A DNA stretch of 64,000 bases, taken from assembly GCA_035561075.1 (NCBI GenBank), contig DATMYF010000023.1:18208-82207 (forward strand), written 5' to 3'. The notes beneath the pieces were generated by a model. That model searched no databases and was not told the DNA's origin. It saw only the letters and a list, made by a program, of their open reading frames with translations. This DNA comes from JAMCRM01 sp035561075. GTDB lineage: Bacteria; Acidobacteriota; Terriglobia; Bryobacterales; Bryobacteraceae. The translations under genes were made by a program, and so were the position numbers. Shown here one piece after another: positions 17,015 to 25,652 of the stretch (positions are counted from its first letter, which is position 1; each line of letters opens with the position of its first letter).

Positions 17015-17043
17015 TTGACAAAATGAAATGACCGACATAAATT
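17015..17043 (+). promoter_or_regulatory. promoter of the TonB-dependent receptor gene
   Basis: TTGACA at 17015-17020 is followed after 17 bases by TAAATT (17038-17043). The start codon is at 17080 with GAGGAGG a few bases before it, so this mRNA has a normal leader. The spacer contains ATGAAATG, close to one half of the candidate IclR palindrome. Confidence 0.6.
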
Positions 17044-17079
17044 TGACTCCTAGTCGGGGCCCGTAGAGGAGGTTCTCCC

Positions 17080-20000
17080 ATGTTCGGTCGTACTGCTTTC
17101 GCGCTATTTGCGGCGGTATCGCTCATGGCGCAGTCGCGAGGAACTATCAGTGGTGACGTGGTGGACGCCACCGGGGCCGCGATTCCGGCGGCAAAGGTGA
17201 AGGTGAGGGGCGTTGCCATCGGCATCGAACGCGATACCGTTACCAATGAGGGCGGACTTTTCAGCGTGCCGGGTCTGCCCGCCGCGGAGTACGAAGTGGC
17301 CATCGAGGTGGCCGGCTTTAAATCCCTGCTCCGGTCGGGAATTCGCCTCGAGACCGACGCCGTGGTGGCGCTCCGGCTGGCGCTCGAAGTGGGGCAGTTG
17401 AGCGAGCGTGTGGAGGTGACCGCCGCCCCGCCGCCTGTCGAAACGGCCCACGGGGAAGTGTCGCGCCTGTTGAGTTCCACGCAGTTGCAGAATTACGCGC
17501 TCCCGGGCCGCAACCCCTTCTATATGCTCGGAATTTTACCGGGCGTGGTCTCCCGCTACGGCAACTTCGCCACCGATTTCCGCGGCGGCAGCTACTCCAT
17601 GGGCGGGCTGCAGATCAACGGCCAGCGCAAAGACACCAACTTCATGACGCTGGACGGCATCAACAACTCGCGCGTCCGGGACGGCGTCCAGGTGAATAAC
17701 ATCGTGGGGGTGGATTTCGTCGAAGAAGTTAAGGTCCTGACCAGCCACTACGCACCCGAATACGGACGCACTACCGGGGCCCAGATCAGCCTGACAACGC
17801 GCCGCGGCACCAACGATTTTCACGGGTCCGCCTACGAGTTCTTCTTCAGCGACCAGTTCGCGGCCCGGCGTTTCATCCTGGGGGACAAGCCGCGCACCCG
17901 TTATCACAACTACGGATTTACCGTCGGAGGCCCCATCTACATCCCGGGGACATGGAACACAGACCGCAGCAAGCTGTTCTTCTTCGTCGGGCTCGAAGGC
18001 AGGTACTCGGCCGGCACCAACACGAAGACCTCGGTGGTGCCGACACCGCTCGAGCGCAGCGGCGATTTCAACGGCAGCCCACAGGTGCCCGTTGACCCCG
18101 ACACCCGCCTGCCCTTCCCCGGCAACGTGATTCCCTCCTCACGCATCAGCAATCTCGGCCGGGCGCTCCAGAAGCTCTATCCCGACCCGAATTTCCCGGG
18201 TCCCGGAGGCAATTTCACCGCCACCGCCAAGCAGCCCACCGAGAACCAGGATCCGCTGGTGCGCATCGACTATAACCTGAGGCCCAACTGGCAACTGAGC
18301 GGGCGCATGCTGCGCGGCCAGCAGGATTTCACGTCGCCCTTCGACAACGGCTCCGGAAACAACATTCCCCTCTTCGACGTCTACCGTGACCGCCGCGGGA
18401 ACAATTACGCCCTCACCCTCAACACCACCGTGAGCCCGCGCATGGTGAACGAGTTGACCATCGGGTACTCGGATTATCGCGAGGACTTCCGCATTATCGG
18501 GGATGGCGCCCGGCGGGCGACGTGGGGGATCAGCATCCCCGAGATCTACCCCGGCAACCGCGAGGACCGCATCCCCAACGTCAACATCTCCGGCTTCCAG
18601 GGGATCAGCGGCTCCGGGCAGCCGAGCTATGCCCGCACCCCGACCTTCGTCCTCCGGGACAACGTGATGCGCATCGTCGGCAGCCACAGCCTGAAATTCG
18701 GCTTTTATTGGGAGGCCATGAGCATGAACGAGTTGAACACCGCCACCGACAACGGCGCGTTCAACTTCGCGAGTTCCTCCTCCAATCCCAGGAACACCGG
18801 CAGCGCCTGGGCCAACGCCCTGCTCGGCAACTTCGATTCCTACAGCGAAACCGGCGCGCCGGCCCAGACCATCTACCAGGCCTACACGCGCGAGTTCTAC
18901 GCGCAGGACAGTTGGCGGCTGCGGCGCAATTTCACGCTGGAGTTCGGGTTGCGATACGCGCTGATTTCGCCCTGGCAGGCCAAGTGGAACAACATGGTGG
19001 CCTTCATGCAGCAGTTCTGGGATCCCTCGAAAGCGCCGCAGGTGGCCGCCAATGGCTCCATCGTGCCCGGTACCGGCGACCTCTACAACGGCCTGGTGCT
19101 CCCCGGAGACGGCTGGCCGGACGGCGCCAAAGGGCGCGTTCCGGCTGCGGACAACGCGGATGTGAGCAGGCTGTTCCGGGGCGTCCCCCGGGGCTACAAT
19201 CCGTTGCGCAAAACGAATTTCCAGCCCCGGCTGAGCTTCGCCTGGGACGTCACCGGTAACGGCACCATGGCCGTGCGCGGCGGCTTCGGCGTGTTTCATG
19301 GTGTGACCGGGATCGCCTATTCGGGCTGGTATCTCGGGGGCAGCCGTGCGCCGCTGGTGCAATCCACCACCCTCACCAACGGAACCGCCGATAATCCGGC
19401 CGGCGGGATTCCCAACACCACCCGGTTCCCCATCGATGCCGGCGCGCTCCCGGAAGATTACAAGATCCCGACCGTCTACATTTACAGCTTCGGGGTGCAG
19501 CGCCAGATGCCCTTCCGCACGGTGCTGGACGTGAGCTACGTTGGGAACACCGGCCGTCAGCTATCGTTCTCGCGGCCGTTGAACTTCCTGACGCCGGACC
19601 AGGTAGCGGCTCATCAGGGCGTGGACCTGCGGCCCTTCTATCCGTATCGCGGCCTCGGCGGCATCAACCTGGTGGAACCCTCGGCCACCTCCAGTTATAA
19701 CTCCCTCCAGGTGGCGGTGAACCGCCGGCTGGGCCAGTTGAGCTTCGGGGTGGCGTACACCCTGGGGAAGATCGTGGGCTACGGCCAGGAGGGCGTGGCA
19801 TCCGGTATTCAGAACCCGCTCGACAGGCGCTCGGAACGCTCGGAACTGGAGGAGAGCCGGCGCCATAACCTGGTCGCCACACACACCTGGGAGCTGCCCT
19901 GGTACCGCACGCAACGCGGGGTGGTGGGGCGCATCCTGGGCGGCTGGAGCCTCTCCGGCATCTGGACCTGGAACACCGGCCGCCTATATGCCCCCAGCCT

Positions 20001-20370
20001 CACCAGCGCCCCGCGCCAGGTGGCATCGCGCCCCGACGTGGTGGGGGAATGGTACCTGCCCAGCTCGGAGCGCACCATGTTCCGCTGGTTCCGCACGGAA
20101 GCCTTCGCGCGCCCCGCCGACTATACCTACGGCAACGCCGGAAAATGGGTGATACTCGGCCCCGGGGCTTTCGACCTGAGCGCCTCCGCCTTCAAGGATG
20201 TGCGCGTCGTCGAGCGCGTCAAGATCCAGCTCCGGGTGGAGGCATTCAATGCCCCGAACCACATGTATTTCGACGGCTTACAAACGCAACTCGGCAATCG
20301 CGCCTTCGGTCAGGTCACCGGTACGGGCGCCCAGCGCTATATCCAGCTCGGAGCGAAACTGCTCTGGTAG
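17080..20370 (+). CDS. Oar-like TonB-dependent receptor with carboxypeptidase-regulatory domain
   Basis: A 1,096-residue outer-membrane protein. It has a signal peptide (about residues 1-18), then a CarboxypepD_reg-like domain (GTISGDVVDATGAAIPAAKVKV), a plug domain (about 110-240, with QINGQRKDTNFMTLDGINNS and VEEVKVLTSHYAPEYGRTTGAQ), and a 22-strand-type barrel to the C-terminus. This architecture is the expanded acidobacterial Oar/SusC-like group that imports oligosaccharides or large ligands with TonB energy. No SusD partner is present. The neighbouring aldolase, sialidase-like and DUF1080 genes suggest a carbohydrate ligand. SD is GAGGAGG. Confidence 0.93.
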   Translation: MFGRTAFALFAAVSLMAQSRGTISGDVVDATGAAIPAAKVKVRGVAIGIERDTVTNEGGLFSVPGLPAAEYEVAIEVAGFKSLLRSGIRLETDAVVALRLALEVGQLSERVEVTAAPPPVETAHGEVSRLLSSTQLQNYALPGRNPFYMLGILPGVVSRYGNFATDFRGGSYSMGGLQINGQRKDTNFMTLDGINNSRVRDGVQVNNIVGVDFVEEVKVLTSHYAPEYGRTTGAQISLTTRRGTNDFHGSAYEFFFSDQFAARRFILGDKPRTRYHNYGFTVGGPIYIPGTWNTDRSKLFFFVGLEGRYSAGTNTKTSVVPTPLERSGDFNGSPQVPVDPDTRLPFPGNVIPSSRISNLGRALQKLYPDPNFPGPGGNFTATAKQPTENQDPLVRIDYNLRPNWQLSGRMLRGQQDFTSPFDNGSGNNIPLFDVYRDRRGNNYALTLNTTVSPRMVNELTIGYSDYREDFRIIGDGARRATWGISIPEIYPGNREDRIPNVNISGFQGISGSGQPSYARTPTFVLRDNVMRIVGSHSLKFGFYWEAMSMNELNTATDNGAFNFASSSSNPRNTGSAWANALLGNFDSYSETGAPAQTIYQAYTREFYAQDSWRLRRNFTLEFGLRYALISPWQAKWNNMVAFMQQFWDPSKAPQVAANGSIVPGTGDLYNGLVLPGDGWPDGAKGRVPAADNADVSRLFRGVPRGYNPLRKTNFQPRLSFAWDVTGNGTMAVRGGFGVFHGVTGIAYSGWYLGGSRAPLVQSTTLTNGTADNPAGGIPNTTRFPIDAGALPEDYKIPTVYIYSFGVQRQMPFRTVLDVSYVGNTGRQLSFSRPLNFLTPDQVAAHQGVDLRPFYPYRGLGGINLVEPSATSSYNSLQVAVNRRLGQLSFGVAYTLGKIVGYGQEGVASGIQNPLDRRSERSELEESRRHNLVATHTWELPWYRTQRGVVGRILGGWSLSGIWTWNTGRLYAPSLTSAPRQVASRPDVVGEWYLPSSERTMFRWFRTEAFARPADYTYGNAGKWVILGPGAFDLSASAFKDVRVVERVKIQLRVEAFNAPNHMYFDGLQTQLGNRAFGQVTGTGAQRYIQLGAKLLW

Positions 20371-20376
20371 CGGCCG

Positions 20377-21144
20377 CTAGCGCTCGAGCAGTTCGACTTT
20401 CCGGAACTCCACCGGGTGGCTTTCGCTCTGGAGCGAAATGTAGCCGCCCGTGAGCAGCTTGCCATCCTGCTTCACGGCGGGGTCGAAGTTGCTCACCGCC
20501 CCTCCGCCAATTTGCGGCTGCTCGTAGCTGAGCACGGGCTGGCCGTTGATCCGGTGGGTGATTACACTGCCGCCGTCCACGTCCACCTCGACCCGCACCC
20601 ACTGGTCGCCGTCGAACGTATCGGAGGTCGAGTTGATGCAGTGGGTGGTGACCAGTTTGCCGGCCATCACCACATTCGTCCCAGGGGTGCAGAGGTTCGC
20701 GGTAGTACGCTTGCCGGTGCCGCTGCCGCCGAGCAACTGGACCTCGATGGATATGGGGAAGTCCTGGTCCTTCCGCATGGTCCTGGGGTCCTGGCAATGG
20801 ATCATGATGCCGCTGTTCCGCAGAGCCCACGCCGGCCCGCCGGGCACCTGCTCCCCGGTAAAGCGGTACTCCACCGCGATGGTGTAGCGGGAAAACGGGC
20901 TTTTGTAGAAAATGTGCCCGAACTGGCCCTCCCACTTGTCGTAGCCGTCGTAGGAGACTTTCATCACGCCGTTCTCGACGCGGAAGGTGTTCCGGAAGTT
21001 CTCACCGAGCTCGTGCCCGGTGATTTTCGGCGTCCAGCCGTCCAGATTCCTGCCATTAAAGAGCTGGATCCAGGTCTTACCCTGCTGCGCCCAGGCTGCC
21101 GGCGCGAGTAGCAGAAGGAGGGTCGCGAAACCACGTACACACAT
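20377..21144 (-). CDS. secreted DUF1080 (3-keto-disaccharide hydrolase-like) protein
   Basis: A 255-residue exported protein with a signal peptide (about residues 1-19). The mature N-terminus KTWIQLFNGRNLDGWTPKI is the DUF1080 hallmark, followed by FSRYTIAVEYRFTGEQ, NSGIMIHCQDPRTM and WVRVEVDVDGGSVITHRINGQ, all conserved jelly-roll segments. It is larger than the copy at 1605-2207. It is convergent with the TonB receptor, six bases away, and may process the oligosaccharide imported there (inference). Confidence 0.88.
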   Translation of the reverse strand: MCVRGFATLLLLLAPAAWAQQGKTWIQLFNGRNLDGWTPKITGHELGENFRNTFRVENGVMKVSYDGYDKWEGQFGHIFYKSPFSRYTIAVEYRFTGEQVPGGPAWALRNSGIMIHCQDPRTMRKDQDFPISIEVQLLGGSGTGKRTTANLCTPGTNVVMAGKLVTTHCINSTSDTFDGDQWVRVEVDVDGGSVITHRINGQPVLSYEQPQIGGGAVSNFDPAVKQDGKLLTGGYISLQSESHPVEFRKVELLER

Positions 21145-21151
21145 GAGTTAA

Positions 21152-21157
21152 ATTCTA
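21152..21157 (-). promoter_or_regulatory. -10 box for leaderless DUF1080 transcript
   Basis: On the minus strand TAGAAT ends seven bases before the ATG at 21144, with no Shine-Dalgarno between. Confidence 0.4.
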
Positions 21158-21213
21158 GCGCGGCGGCCGGCCACGCCTGGGTGCCCATGCTATGATGCCC
21201 CGAAAGAGGGCTA

Positions 21214-22338
21214 ATGCTGCCTACATTGCTCATCGGAACGCGAAAAGGGGCGTTCCAGTTGCAGGCCGATGCTGCGCGGGAAACGTGGGCCATTCACGGT
21301 CCCGCGATGCTGGGCAACATCATCAACCACGTCGTCCAGGACCCCAGGGACCGCCGCACCGTCCTGATGGCCGCCAAGACCGGCCACCTCGGACCCACCG
21401 TCTTTCGTTCCAGCGATTGCGGCCGCACCTGGAAGGAAGCAGCACGGCCTCCCGCCTTCCCCAAAGCGAGCGACGGCGAGACAGCCGAGGTGGTGGACCA
21501 CGTCTTCTCCCTGGCGCCAGGCCATGCGTCGGAACCAGGTGTCTGGTATGCAGGAACGTCGCCCCAGGCGCTGTTCCGCAGCGAGGACGGCGGGGACACC
21601 TGGGAAAGTCTGGCCGGCTTCAACAACCATCCGCAACGCCGCGCGTGGATCGGAGATCCGGCGGACGCACCGCCCGACGGTGCGCGCCTCCACTCCATCC
21701 TGATCGACCCGCGCGACCCCGCACACATGTATATCGGGATGTCGCTGGGCGGAGTCTTCGAGAGCACCACCACAGGGGCCGACTGGATGCCGCTCAACCG
21801 CGGTTGCGCCGCCGACTACATCCCCACACCCGAACCGGAGTACGGCCACGACCCCCATTGCGTACGGCTGCACCCGCGGCAGCCGGATCGCCTCTACCAG
21901 CAGAACCACTGCGGCATCTACCGGATGGATCGCGCCGACGGCAAGTGGGTGCGGATCGGCGACAACATGCCCCGGGAGGTCGGGGACATCGGCTTCCCCA
22001 TGGTGGTCCACCCTCGCGACCCCGAGACCGCGTGGGTCTTCCCCATGGACGGCACCACCGTCTGGCCGCGCACCAGTCCGGACGGCAAACCGGCGGTCTA
22101 CGCCACGCGCGACGGCGGCTCCTCGTGGCGACGCCAGGACCGCGGCCTGCCGCCCGAGCAAGGCTGGTTCACAGTCTTCCGGCAAGCCATGACCGCGGAT
22201 TCGGCCGACCCCGCGGGCCTCTACTTCGGGACCACCGGCGGCGACGTCTGGGCCTCGCGCGATGAGGGCGAAAACTGGACTTGCGCGGCACGCTATCTGC
22301 CGCGCATTCTCTCTATCGAGGTTGCGGAGTTCGATTGA
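21214..22338 (+). CDS. cytosolic BNR/Asp-box beta-propeller protein
   Basis: A 374-residue protein related to exo-alpha-sialidase and WD40/YVTN/BNR-type propellers. Asp boxes are at FRSSDCGRTWKE, FRSEDGGDTWES, ATRDGGSSWRR and ASRDEGENWTC. There is no signal peptide, unlike the two other propellers in this region. The start ATG is preceded by GAGGG (21206-21210), and a possible -10 TATGAT is at 21191-21196. Its stop overlaps the start of a ubiquitin-like MoaD/ThiS gene by one base (TGATG), indicating that the two products work together. The catalytic role is unknown. Confidence 0.85.
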   Translation: MLPTLLIGTRKGAFQLQADAARETWAIHGPAMLGNIINHVVQDPRDRRTVLMAAKTGHLGPTVFRSSDCGRTWKEAARPPAFPKASDGETAEVVDHVFSLAPGHASEPGVWYAGTSPQALFRSEDGGDTWESLAGFNNHPQRRAWIGDPADAPPDGARLHSILIDPRDPAHMYIGMSLGGVFESTTTGADWMPLNRGCAADYIPTPEPEYGHDPHCVRLHPRQPDRLYQQNHCGIYRMDRADGKWVRIGDNMPREVGDIGFPMVVHPRDPETAWVFPMDGTTVWPRTSPDGKPAVYATRDGGSSWRRQDRGLPPEQGWFTVFRQAMTADSADPAGLYFGTTGGDVWASRDEGENWTCAARYLPRILSIEVAEFD

Positions 22339-22598
22339 TGAAGGTTTACGTGCCTGGGCCGTTGCGCTCCTACACCGGCAACTCAGCCGTCGTGGAGGCA
22401 GAGGGCGCCACGCTGGAGGGGTTGCTCGAAGCGCTCGACCGGACCTGCCCCGGGATTCGCTTTCGCATGATCGACGAGCAGGACGGCATCCGCCCGCACA
22501 TCCGGTTTTTCGTGAACACGGAGCCGGCCCCGCGGCTCGATACTCCGCTGGGGTCCGGCGACGAAGTGCACATTATCTGCGCGTTGAGCGGCGGCTGA
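22338..22598 (+). CDS. MoaD/ThiS-like ubiquitin-fold protein
   Basis: An 86-residue beta-grasp protein ending in the Gly-Gly typical of MoaD and ThiS sulfur carriers (ALSGG). VKVYVPGPLRSYTG-type start, TLEGLLEALDRTCPGIRFRMI and LGSGDEVHIICALSGG follow the family pattern. The ATG at 22338 shares one base with the stop of the propeller gene. No E1-like (MoeB/ThiF) or MoaE gene is next to it, so a role in molybdopterin or thiamine synthesis is not shown by context. It could be a protein-modifying or sulfur-donating partner of the propeller. Confidence 0.85.
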   Translation: MKVYVPGPLRSYTGNSAVVEAEGATLEGLLEALDRTCPGIRFRMIDEQDGIRPHIRFFVNTEPAPRLDTPLGSGDEVHIICALSGG

Positions 22599-22599
22599 G

Positions 22600-24756
22600 C
22601 TACTGGCCCAGCACGACCACAAAGCCGTCCGATGTGCCGCCCGCGTAATCCGCGCGCGTCGCGTTCGCGGTGGCCCGGATCCCCGGGTTAGAGGTAACGC
22701 CACCGATAGCAACTGAGCCATCCGGGCCCACTGCGATCGAGTAGCCCACGTGGATGTTGATTTGCCCCAGGTACGTCGAATAGACCAGCGCGTCGGCGCC
22801 GCTCTTGGTCGGGTCTATTTTGGTAGCGAAGACGTTCACGCCGCCGGGGTAGACGGTGGACAGCGCGTCGGGGGTTACGGGAAAGTCCTTCGAGAGCGTG
22901 TAGCCTGTCACCCAGATACTGCCGTAGGCGTCCACTGCGAGATCGTAAGCCACGTCGCCGCCCGAGCCGCCCAGGTAGGAGCAGTAAAGCAGCGCCGACT
23001 CCTTCGGGGCATCCAGGTCAAACCGGGCCACGAAGCCATCTCCATCGCCACCCGGAGCGCTGGTCTTGAAAGCGCCATCACTGACCGGCAGGTCGCGCGA
23101 GAGCGTCACCCCGGCGAGCACCACTTTGCCATCCGGATCGAGGGCGATGCGGCGCGCTTCATCGAGCTCCGAGCCGCCGAAGTACGAGGCATACGGAACC
23201 GATGCGTCACCCGACTGCGAAGCGTCAATTTTGGCGAGGAAGACATCCACCCGGCCCTGGTAATTCTCGTAATAGGGTGAACCCGCCCAGGAGAACTCGC
23301 TAGAGGATGTCGAGCCGGCGATGTACGCCATGCCCTCAGGGGTTACGGCGATAGACCGGCCGTCGTCGTAGCCGTTCCCGCCGAGGAGCGTCGAGTACAC
23401 CAGCGTTTCGGGATCCGCCAGGGCGTTGGGGTTGAACTTCGCCACGAAGGCGTCTTGAGGCCCCCAAAGCGTGCTCTGGCGCGCCGATCCGGTCAAAGGG
23501 AGATTCGTTGAGGTGGTGGTACCCACGATGTAGATATTGCCCGCCGCGTCCACGTCGATCCCGCGGCCTTCGTCCGTACCGTTGCCGCCAAAGTAGGTGG
23601 AATAGGTGAGCGAATACTCGCCGCCGATCGAGGGCTGCAACCTCAGCACAAAGGCCTCGGTGCCGCCGGAACTCAAGAGTGCCGACTGGTAGGCGAAGCC
23701 GCCCAGCGGGAAGTTGGTTGAGGTGGTGGACCCGGTGAGGTAGACGTTGCCGGCGGCGTCGAGCGCCATATCGGTTGCCACATCGGCCGCGTTGCCCCCG
23801 ATGTAGGTGAAGTAGAGGAGCGAATCGGCGCCCGCGGCTCGCGGGTTGATCTTGGCCACGAAAAGATCCGAAGCGGCTTTGAATTCCGAGCTATACGGAT
23901 TACCCGTCGCCGCAAGGCCGCCGTCGGTCACGTACCCGGCCGCCCAAACCATGCCCTCTCGATCGATCTTCACGGCCGCCACCGCATCCCCGGCCACCCC
24001 GCCGTAGAGTGAGGCGTACTGCAGCACCGGGTCGATCACCAGCGCACGGGAGCGGTCATAATGCGCGACTTCGACGCGGGCCATGTTCCTACCCTGGAGC
24101 CGGTATCGCGCCGCGATTTCCTGCCGCGTACCATCGGCAGCCTGCTGGTAAACCACAGGCCGCTTCTGCACCAGGCGGTTGCCGCCGGCCTGGAGTTCCA
24201 GGTCGCCATCCGGGGTGAGGGTCAGGCGGTCGGCGCCGCGGAAGCGCAGGCGGATCCGCGCGGGGTCCGCGCCGGGCCGCAGCACGAAGTCGTATTCAAG
24301 CTGGCGGCCGTTGCCGTAATAAACCAGGTCGGTCCCCGGGTAAACTTCGCGATAGCGTACGCGGGTGTACTGCGGAACGCCCGTGCGCCATGCTTCGCGT
24401 CGGTTCCCCAGCAGGTAATTGCCCCGCGCGGGGAGCGGGTCCACGCCGTCCATCTCCGGAGACAAAGCACCGCCGTCGAGCGAAATGCCGATGCGGCGCG
24501 GCGTCTTGCCATCCTTGCCCGCTAGCGACACCAGTGCCTCGCGTCCCGTGAGAGCCACGCCGTAGCCGGCCGAGCGCGTTGCGAAGCGAACCTGGGGATT
24601 CCACTGGCCCGCGTTCGCCTCGAAGCGAAGCGGCAGCGTTGCCAGCGTTTCCCGGGCCTTCGCCACCGCCGGTTCCACGCTAGCCGCCTGCGCCGTCGCG
24701 AGGCCCGCGGCGCACACCGGGATGAAGACACGAAGGAAGACGCGTAGAGAGTACAT
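22600..24756 (-). CDS. secreted SBBP-repeat beta-propeller protein
   Basis: A 718-residue exported protein. It has a signal peptide (about residues 1-24). An N-terminal domain (about 40-250) begins LPLRFEANAGQWNPQVRFATRS and contains GNYLLGNRREAWRTGVPQY, which is the conserved head domain of SBBP proteins. After it come about eight repeats of the SBBP type, each with a Y-x-T/S-Y-x-G-G-x-x-x-D-x-x-x-x-x-x-x-D-x-x-G-x-x-x-x-x-G-T/S pattern (for example YSTYFGGNGTDEGRGIDVDA). They build a beta-propeller. The function is unknown; it is presumably an adhesion or carbohydrate-binding surface protein. It is divergent from xdhC. Confidence 0.87.
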   Translation of the reverse strand: MYSLRVFLRVFIPVCAAGLATAQAASVEPAVAKARETLATLPLRFEANAGQWNPQVRFATRSAGYGVALTGREALVSLAGKDGKTPRRIGISLDGGALSPEMDGVDPLPARGNYLLGNRREAWRTGVPQYTRVRYREVYPGTDLVYYGNGRQLEYDFVLRPGADPARIRLRFRGADRLTLTPDGDLELQAGGNRLVQKRPVVYQQAADGTRQEIAARYRLQGRNMARVEVAHYDRSRALVIDPVLQYASLYGGVAGDAVAAVKIDREGMVWAAGYVTDGGLAATGNPYSSEFKAASDLFVAKINPRAAGADSLLYFTYIGGNAADVATDMALDAAGNVYLTGSTTSTNFPLGGFAYQSALLSSGGTEAFVLRLQPSIGGEYSLTYSTYFGGNGTDEGRGIDVDAAGNIYIVGTTTSTNLPLTGSARQSTLWGPQDAFVAKFNPNALADPETLVYSTLLGGNGYDDGRSIAVTPEGMAYIAGSTSSSEFSWAGSPYYENYQGRVDVFLAKIDASQSGDASVPYASYFGGSELDEARRIALDPDGKVVLAGVTLSRDLPVSDGAFKTSAPGGDGDGFVARFDLDAPKESALLYCSYLGGSGGDVAYDLAVDAYGSIWVTGYTLSKDFPVTPDALSTVYPGGVNVFATKIDPTKSGADALVYSTYLGQINIHVGYSIAVGPDGSVAIGGVTSNPGIRATANATRADYAGGTSDGFVVVLGQ

Positions 24757-24763
24757 AGTTCTT

Positions 24764-24769
24764 AGTAAA
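24764..24769 (-). promoter_or_regulatory. possible -10 box for leaderless SBBP transcript
   Basis: On the minus strand TTTACT ends seven bases before the ATG at 24756. No Shine-Dalgarno is seen. Confidence 0.3.
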
Positions 24770-24798
24770 CCTAGAAGATAACACGAGTTGCGCTACGT

Positions 24799-24804
24799 TA
24801 TAAT
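24799..24804 (+). promoter_or_regulatory. -10 box for leaderless xdhC operon transcript
   Basis: A perfect TATAAT ends eight bases before the ATG at 24813, and no Shine-Dalgarno lies between. A convincing -35 box is not visible. Confidence 0.5.
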
Positions 24805-24812
24805 TGCGCTTA

Positions 24813-25652
24813 ATGGACATCTGGGAGGAACTCGTGGCGTTGCGGCGTGCCGGACGCAAGTGCGCCCTCGCCACCATCGTGGACGTCCGCGGTTCCATCC
24901 CCAGCCACCAGAGCGCCAAAATGCTGGTGCGGGACGACGGCTCGATCATCGGGACCATCGGGGGCGGCTGCGTGGAAGCGGAGGTCTGGAATGCCGCCCG
25001 GGAATCGTTCGAGACCGGAAAACCCAGACACCTGAGCTTCAACCTGGGCCAGGATGCCGCCTACGACAACGGCCTGATTTGCGGCGGCCAGTTGGAGATT
25101 TACGTGGAACCGATCCTGCCTGCTCCGCGCGCCTTCATTTTCGGCGCCGGCCACATCTCCCGCGGTCTGGCGCAGGTTGCGACTCTCGCCGGCTTCGAAA
25201 CCGTGATCGTGGACGACCGTGACAGCTTCGCCAACCGCGAGCGCTTCCCGGACGCCGCTGAAATCCACGCCGGCGAGTATGAAGAAGTATTTCCCAGGCT
25301 GAACGTCAACGAGACCGGCTACATAGTGATCGTGACGCGTGGGCACCGGGACGATATGCGGGTGCTCCGCTGGGCAGTCGGCACCAGCGCTCGCTACATC
25401 GCCATGATCGGGAGCAAGCGCAAGGTGATCGGGGTCATCCGGGAGCTCGAAAAAGAAGGCATTCCCCCGGCCGCCTTCGAGAAGGTGTTCGCCCCCATGG
25501 GTCTGGAGATCGGCGCCGTGTCGCCGGAAGAAATCGCGATTTCGGTGGTGGCCGAAATGATCGCTATGCGGCGCAACCCCGCTTCGGATTGGCGCGCGTT
25601 GTCGAAGACCGTCTTCGCCGACCAGTCGCTGCGAGCGATGCTGCTTCAGTGA
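24813..25652 (+). CDS. xdhC: XdhC/CoxI family molybdenum-cofactor insertion protein
   Basis: A 279-residue cytosolic chaperone that sulfurates or inserts the molybdenum cofactor into xanthine-dehydrogenase-type enzymes. The N-terminal CoxI domain contains ATIVDVRGSIPSHQSAKMLV and GTIGGGCVEAEV; the C-terminal XdhC domain has a Rossmann nucleotide site (RAFIFGAGHISRGLAQVATLAGF). The last four bases overlap the start of the mocA-like gene (GTGA). The client is probably the molybdenum hydroxylase at 51.8-55.6 kb. ATG at 24813 is preferred to a TTG at 24804, which would lie inside the -10 box. Confidence 0.93.
   Translation: MDIWEELVALRRAGRKCALATIVDVRGSIPSHQSAKMLVRDDGSIIGTIGGGCVEAEVWNAARESFETGKPRHLSFNLGQDAAYDNGLICGGQLEIYVEPILPAPRAFIFGAGHISRGLAQVATLAGFETVIVDDRDSFANRERFPDAAEIHAGEYEEVFPRLNVNETGYIVIVTRGHRDDMRVLRWAVGTSARYIAMIGSKRKVIGVIRELEKEGIPPAAFEKVFAPMGLEIGAVSPEEIAISVVAEMIAMRRNPASDWRALSKTVFADQSLRAMLLQ

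Noticed and set aside
16890..17080. A riboswitch in the space before the TonB receptor.
   Set aside because: The region is accounted for by two promoters and shows no conserved riboswitch core, including no B12-box-like sequence.
18139..19362. A 407-residue minus-strand open frame.
   Set aside because: It lies inside the TonB-dependent receptor gene and resembles no family; GC-rich shadow.
22338..22598. A true molybdopterin synthase small subunit (moaD) or thiS.
   Set aside because: No moaE, moeB, thiF or thiG nearby; only the fold and Gly-Gly end are supported.
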